Positions 31,251 to 33,965 of a stretch of 33,965 bases of DNA are shown here, piece by piece. Location of the stretch: NCBI GenBank assembly GCA_020438865.1, contig JAGQTU010000043.1, positions 1-33,965 on the forward strand, in the 5' to 3' direction. This stretch comes from Mycobacterium sp. Its GTDB lineage: Bacteria; Actinomycetota; Actinomycetes; Mycobacteriales; Mycobacteriaceae. Numbering within the stretch: the first letter of the stretch is position 1; every line of letters begins with the position of its first letter. A program made the translations under genes and the position numbers. The notes below the pieces were generated by a model. It saw only the letters and a program-made list of their open reading frames with translations, searched no databases and had not been told where the DNA came from.

Positions 31251-33599
31251 CTACAGCTTGGTCAGCGGCGCGTGGTTGTGCATGAGCTTGACCCGGCCCG
31301 CGCTGCCGAAGTCGATCAGCGACATCGCCGACTCCCCCATCCCGGAAACCTCTTCGACCCGGCCCAGGCCGTACTTGTCATGGGTGACCCGATCCCCGGC
31401 CTCCAGCACCAGCAGCGGTCGCTTGCCCGCCCCGCCGCTGCGGGTCGGCGACGGGCGCGGCGTACCGAACATGCCACCACCACCGGTCGAGAACCGGCCG
31501 GGAGCGCTGAACGACGGCGTGGGATCGGTACGCCGCCAATCGATCAGCTCTTCGGGGATCTCGCGCAGGAACCGCGATTCCGGGTTCAGCATGGGCTGAC
31601 CCCACGATGACCGGACCTTGGCGCGGCTGAGATACAGCCGCTGCCGGGCGCGGGTGATGCCGACGTAGGCCAGCCTGCGCTCCTCGGACAGCTCGGTGGG
31701 GTCGCCCAGCGCCCGCATGTGCGGGAACATGCCGTCCTCCCAACCCGTGACGAAGACGACGGGGAACTCCAGGCCCTTGGCGGTGTGCAGGGTCATCAGG
31801 GTCACCACGCCGGAGCCGTGCTCGGGCAACTCGTCGGAGTCGGCGACCAGCGACACCCGCTCCAGGAACTCGGCCAGTATGCCGGTCTGCGGCACGTCCT
31901 CGTCGTCGTCCTCGGTGTCGGTATCCGATTCCAGTGCAGCCGCGTTGGCCCGGTCGGTGCTGAATTCGTGTGCGACGCTGACCAATTCGTTCAGGTTGTC
32001 GAGTCGGGCCAGATCCTGCGGGTCGCTGGAAGACTCCAGCTCGGTGCGATATCCGGTGCGGTCGAGCACCGCCTCGACCAGGTCGCCGAGTTCGTCGTCG
32101 AGCCGGCCGCGAAGGTCGTCGAGCAGGTTGACGAAACTCGCGATCGCCTTCTCCGAGCGGGTGTTCAACATCGGAACCTTGCCCTCGGCGGCCGCGCTCA
32201 GCGCATCGGCGAAGGTGCTGCCGGTGTTCTCGGCGTAGACCGCGACGCACGCCTCGGCGCGGTCACCGATGCCACGCCGCGGAGTGTTCAGGATGCGCCG
32301 TAGGCTGACCGTGTCGCCGGGATTGTCCAGCACCCGCAGATAGGCGACGATGTCGCGAATCTCCTTGCGTTCGTAGAACCGAACGCCGCCGACGACCTTG
32401 TACGGGATGCCGGCCCGGATGAAGACCTCCTCCAGGGACCGCGACGAGTTGTTGGTCCGGTAGAACACCGCGACATCGTTGTAGCTGATCTCCCCGCGGT
32501 CGGCCAGCGCGTCGATCTCCCCGGCGACGAACCGGGCCTCGTCGTGTTCGTTGTCGGCGACGTAGCCGACGATCAACTCCCCGTCGCCGGCGTCGGTCCA
32601 CAGCCGTTTCTCCCGCCGGCCGCTGTTGCGGGAGATCACCGAGTTGGCCGCGGACAGGATGTTCTGGGTGGACCGGTAGTTCTGCTCGAGCAGGATGGTG
32701 GTCGCGTTGGGGTAGTCGCGCTCGAAATCCTCGATGTTGCGGATCGTCGCGCCGCGGAACGCGTAGATCGACTGGTCGGCGTCGCCCACCACGCACAACT
32801 CGCTGGGCGCCACCTGGTCGGCGTCGGTGTCGCCGTGCCCGACGAGTTCGCGGACCAGGACGTACTGCGCATGGTTGGTGTCCTGGTACTCGTCGACCAG
32901 GACGTGCCGGAAGCGCCTGCGGTAGTACTGCGCGATCTGCGGGAAGTTCTGCAGCACCGCGACCGTCTCCCCGATCAGGTCGTCGAAGTCCAGCGCATTG
33001 GCCGCGCGAAGCCGGCGCTGGTACTCGCCGAAGACACCGGCCACGGTGCGAGCCAGCTCGTCGGACTCCGGGGTCAGCGCGGCGAGCGCCTGTTCGGGGT
33101 CGATCAGCTCGTTCTTGAGGTTGGAGATCGCATTTGCCAGCAGCCGCGGCGAGTACCGCTTGACGTCCAGGCCCATGTCCTTGCCGATCATCAGCAGCAG
33201 GCGGCGCGAGTCGTCGGCGTCGTAGATGGAGAAGTTCGAGTTCAGACCGGGCAGCAGCGAGGCCTGGTTGCGCAGGATGCGGACGCAGGTGGAGTGGAAC
33301 GTCGACACCCACATGTTGCGGGCCCGCGGACCCACCAGCGCCACCACCCGTTCCCGCATCTCAGCGGCGGCCTTGTTGGTGAACGTGATGGCCAGGATCT
33401 GACCCGGCCCGACGTCACGGGCGGCCAGCAGGTAGGCGATGCGGCGGGTGAGCACCGCGGTCTTGCCCGACCCGGCGCCGGCCACGATCAGCAGGGGGTT
33501 GCCCTCGTGCAGCACGGCCTGACGCTGCTGCGGGTTCAGTCCGTCGAGCAGTTCGGCGGCCTCGGCCGGTGGCTTGTAATCCGTCACGTGCACAGTCAT
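31251..33599 (-). CDS. uvrD1: UvrD1/PcrA-type superfamily 1 DNA helicase
   Basis: This 782-aa 3'-5' helicase acts in nucleotide excision repair and transcription-coupled repair. Motif I is GAGSGKT (41-47), Ia ITFTNKAAAEM, II DEYQD (236-240), III GDADQSIYAFRGA, IV EQNYRST, V TLMTLHTAKGLEF and VI YVGITRARQRL. The C-terminal about 60 residues (GDRVTHDKYGLGRVEEVSG) form the Tudor-like domain that binds RNA polymerase in PcrA/UvrD proteins. A Cys/Ser-rich linker is absent, so it is UvrD1 rather than a RecB-like fusion. ATG at 33599 (MTVHVTDYKPP) is used; a longer frame upstream has no support. TAAGTT (minus strand, 33615-33610) may be a -10 giving a leader of only a few bases. Confidence 0.95.
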   Translation of the reverse strand: MTVHVTDYKPPAEAAELLDGLNPQQRQAVLHEGNPLLIVAGAGSGKTAVLTRRIAYLLAARDVGPGQILAITFTNKAAAEMRERVVALVGPRARNMWVSTFHSTCVRILRNQASLLPGLNSNFSIYDADDSRRLLLMIGKDMGLDVKRYSPRLLANAISNLKNELIDPEQALAALTPESDELARTVAGVFGEYQRRLRAANALDFDDLIGETVAVLQNFPQIAQYYRRRFRHVLVDEYQDTNHAQYVLVRELVGHGDTDADQVAPSELCVVGDADQSIYAFRGATIRNIEDFERDYPNATTILLEQNYRSTQNILSAANSVISRNSGRREKRLWTDAGDGELIVGYVADNEHDEARFVAGEIDALADRGEISYNDVAVFYRTNNSSRSLEEVFIRAGIPYKVVGGVRFYERKEIRDIVAYLRVLDNPGDTVSLRRILNTPRRGIGDRAEACVAVYAENTGSTFADALSAAAEGKVPMLNTRSEKAIASFVNLLDDLRGRLDDELGDLVEAVLDRTGYRTELESSSDPQDLARLDNLNELVSVAHEFSTDRANAAALESDTDTEDDDEDVPQTGILAEFLERVSLVADSDELPEHGSGVVTLMTLHTAKGLEFPVVFVTGWEDGMFPHMRALGDPTELSEERRLAYVGITRARQRLYLSRAKVRSSWGQPMLNPESRFLREIPEELIDWRRTDPTPSFSAPGRFSTGGGGMFGTPRPSPTRSGGAGKRPLLVLEAGDRVTHDKYGLGRVEEVSGMGESAMSLIDFGSAGRVKLMHNHAPLTKL

Positions 33600-33618
33600 G
33601 TCCGGAACCAACTTACCG

Positions 33619-33638
33619 CTGTCCGGCGACAGTTTTTT
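33619..33638 (+). terminator. Terminator-like palindrome with T6 between uvrD1 and the leader ORF
   Basis: CTGTC-CGGC-GACAG followed by six T is a small intrinsic-terminator shape on the plus strand. It lies upstream of the leader ORF and its T-run merges with the candidate -35 (TTGCAC, 33637-33642). It could stop antisense transcription emerging from uvrD1, or it could be a protein-binding palindrome. Confidence 0.4.
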
Positions 33639-33666
33639 GCACAAGACCGGCGCGTGGTGGCACACT
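33637..33666 (+). promoter_or_regulatory. Putative leaderless promoter of the leader ORF
   Basis: TTGCAC (33637-33642), 18 nt, then CACACT (33661-33666) resembles a promoter whose start would fall on the GTG at 33674. The -10 is poor (three of six), and there is no Shine-Dalgarno before the GTG, so a leaderless start is inferred. Confidence 0.35.
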
Positions 33667-33673
33667 CATTTTC

Positions 33674-33736
33674 GTGCTCACTGCACCGCAGCGATTTTTC
33701 TACGGGTACCGGATCGCGGTACCCGTGGAGGCATAG
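33674..33736 (+). CDS. Candidate aromatic leader peptide, 20 aa
   Basis: GTG at 33674 opens a 20-codon frame ending at TAG 33734-33736. Its centre reads RFFYGYR: TTT TTC TAC GGG TAC, so four of five codons in a row encode Phe or Tyr. It lies 109 nt before the chorismate mutase start, exactly the enzyme whose pathway leads to Phe and Tyr. An RNA hairpin begins right after the first Tyr codon. It lacks other protein-like features and is best read as a sensor peptide. Confidence 0.6.
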   Translation: MLTAPQRFFYGYRIAVPVEA

Positions 33737-33783
33737 CTGCTCGAACCCGAGAGCCCCGCGGTCCGCATCCGGATCCGGGGCTC
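33704..33783 (+). promoter_or_regulatory. Candidate transcription attenuator of chorismate mutase
   Basis: Region 1 GGGTACC (33704-33710) pairs perfectly with region 2 GGTACCC (33718-33724), loop 7 nt. Region 3 GAGCCCCG (33751-33758) pairs perfectly with region 4 CGGGGCTC (33776-33783), loop 17 nt. Region 2 extended, CCGTGG (33723-33728), can instead pair with CCGCGG (33756-33761) of region 3 (six pairs, one G-U), which excludes both other hairpins. This is the classical three-way choice. The stretch after region 4 is only moderately T-rich. Confidence 0.5.
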
Positions 33784-33787
33784 GTCT

Positions 33788-33832
33788 CTTGTGTGAGGCC
33801 CGGACCGAATGCGACCAGAACCCCCACACGAG
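33788..33832 (+). promoter_or_regulatory. Possible Shine-Dalgarno-sequestering helix
   Basis: CTTGTGTG (33788-33795) can pair with CACACGAG (33825-33832), eight pairs with one G-U, covering the start of the GAGGAG ribosome-binding site of chorismate mutase. The loop of 29 nt is long, so stability is uncertain. Confidence 0.35.
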
Positions 33833-33845
33833 GAGAAGCGAAGCG

Positions 33846-33965
33846 ATGACCGTAGAGACCGAGCAGATGTCTGATATCGACGCCCTGCGCCAGGAGATCG
33901 ACCGTCTGGACGCCGAGATCCTGGCGGCGGTCAAGCGCCGCACCGAGGTATCCCAGGAGATCGGC
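33846..33965 (+). CDS. Chorismate mutase (AroQ type), N-terminal part, cut by the window end
   Basis: The first 40 codons are in the window: MTVETEQMSD, then IDALRQEIDRLDAEILAAVKRRTEVSQEIG. The pattern LRxEIDxLDxEILxAVKRRxEVSxxIG is helix 1 of the AroQ chorismate mutase fold, with the active-site Arg expected in the R-x-E-I and R-R-x-E-V parts. It converts chorismate to prephenate, the branch toward Phe and Tyr. In M. tuberculosis the small mutase (Rv0948c) is activated by binding the DAHP synthase AroG. ATG at 33846 has GAGGAG about 10 nt upstream; an ATG at codon 8 is an alternative. The leader contains a candidate attenuator. Confidence 0.9.
   Translation, partial: MTVETEQMSDIDALRQEIDRLDAEILAAVKRRTEVSQEIG

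Noticed and set aside
33740-33751. TCGAACCCGA as a mycobacterial LexA (SOS) box near uvrD1
   Set aside because: The left half TCGAAC fits but the right half needed for TCGAAC-N4-GTTCGA is absent. It is more likely a small CTCG-AACC-CGAG hairpin inside the attenuator.
33598-33849. An 83-aa open frame on the plus strand that ends in an overlap with the chorismate mutase ATG
   Set aside because: Its composition (many Arg, Pro, Gly, His, no recognisable pattern) looks like read-through of GC-rich DNA. It starts inside the uvrD1 start region, has no Shine-Dalgarno, and conflicts with the better-structured leader ORF in another frame.

Overview
The window looks like chromosome from a high-GC mycobacterium, probably an environmental or fast-growing species (Mycolicibacterium type). 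The evidence is a run of genes in an order I recall from the M. tuberculosis Rv0948c–Rv0984 neighbourhood: mprA-mprB-pepD-moaB2, rpmF, accD2-accA2 with two fadE genes, the MoxR/VWA pair, purN-purH, perM, a 34-kDa-antigen-like membrane protein, sucC-sucD, an M23 peptidase, uvrD1/pcrA and chorismate mutase. The synteny is from memory, not from a search. No PE/PPE genes, insertion sequences, tRNAs, rRNAs or CRISPR arrays were seen.

Layout. Positions 1-4882 are one leftward block: rpmF, then mprA, mprB, pepD and moaB2 with overlapping starts and stops (an envelope-stress two-component system and its HtrA-type protease), then a 51-aa acidic ORF behind a perfect CRP-type palindrome. Positions 5084-5428 encode a small rightward lipoprotein. 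Positions 5507-13094 are a tightly coupled five-gene rightward operon: AtuA-like protein, acyl-CoA dehydrogenase, carboxyltransferase (accD2), biotin carboxylase/BCCP (accA2) and a second acyl-CoA dehydrogenase. It probably degrades branched or isoprenoid-like acyl-CoAs, and a palindrome lies over its promoter. A DUF1707 protein follows at 13187.

Positions 13791-22496 run leftward: the 34-kDa-like protein, perM, purN, purH, an LpqN-type lipoprotein, a MoxR-type AAA+ ATPase and its VWA partner. From 22688 to 28470 come genes absent from my memory of the tuberculosis order (sfnG-like dimethylsulfone monooxygenase, a thiolase-like protein without catalytic cysteines), interleaved with an F420-type oxidoreductase and sucCD. 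Positions 28730-30392 hold a membrane-anchored M23 peptidase and an unrecognised membrane protein. Positions 30316-33599 hold a PAP2 phosphatase and uvrD1. The window ends inside chorismate mutase.

The most interesting signal is the 172-base leader before chorismate mutase (33674-33845). It contains a 20-codon ORF carrying Phe-Phe-Tyr-Gly-Tyr, followed by competing hairpins that fit the classical 1:2 / 2:3 / 3:4 arrangement of a ribosome-mediated attenuator, and a possible helix over the Shine-Dalgarno sequence. This looks like a self-contained aromatic-amino-acid sensor. Other regulatory candidates are CRP-type palindromes at 211-226 and 28585-28626, MtrA-like GTNAC repeats before the M23 peptidase, and an 11-bp-period direct repeat before rpmF.
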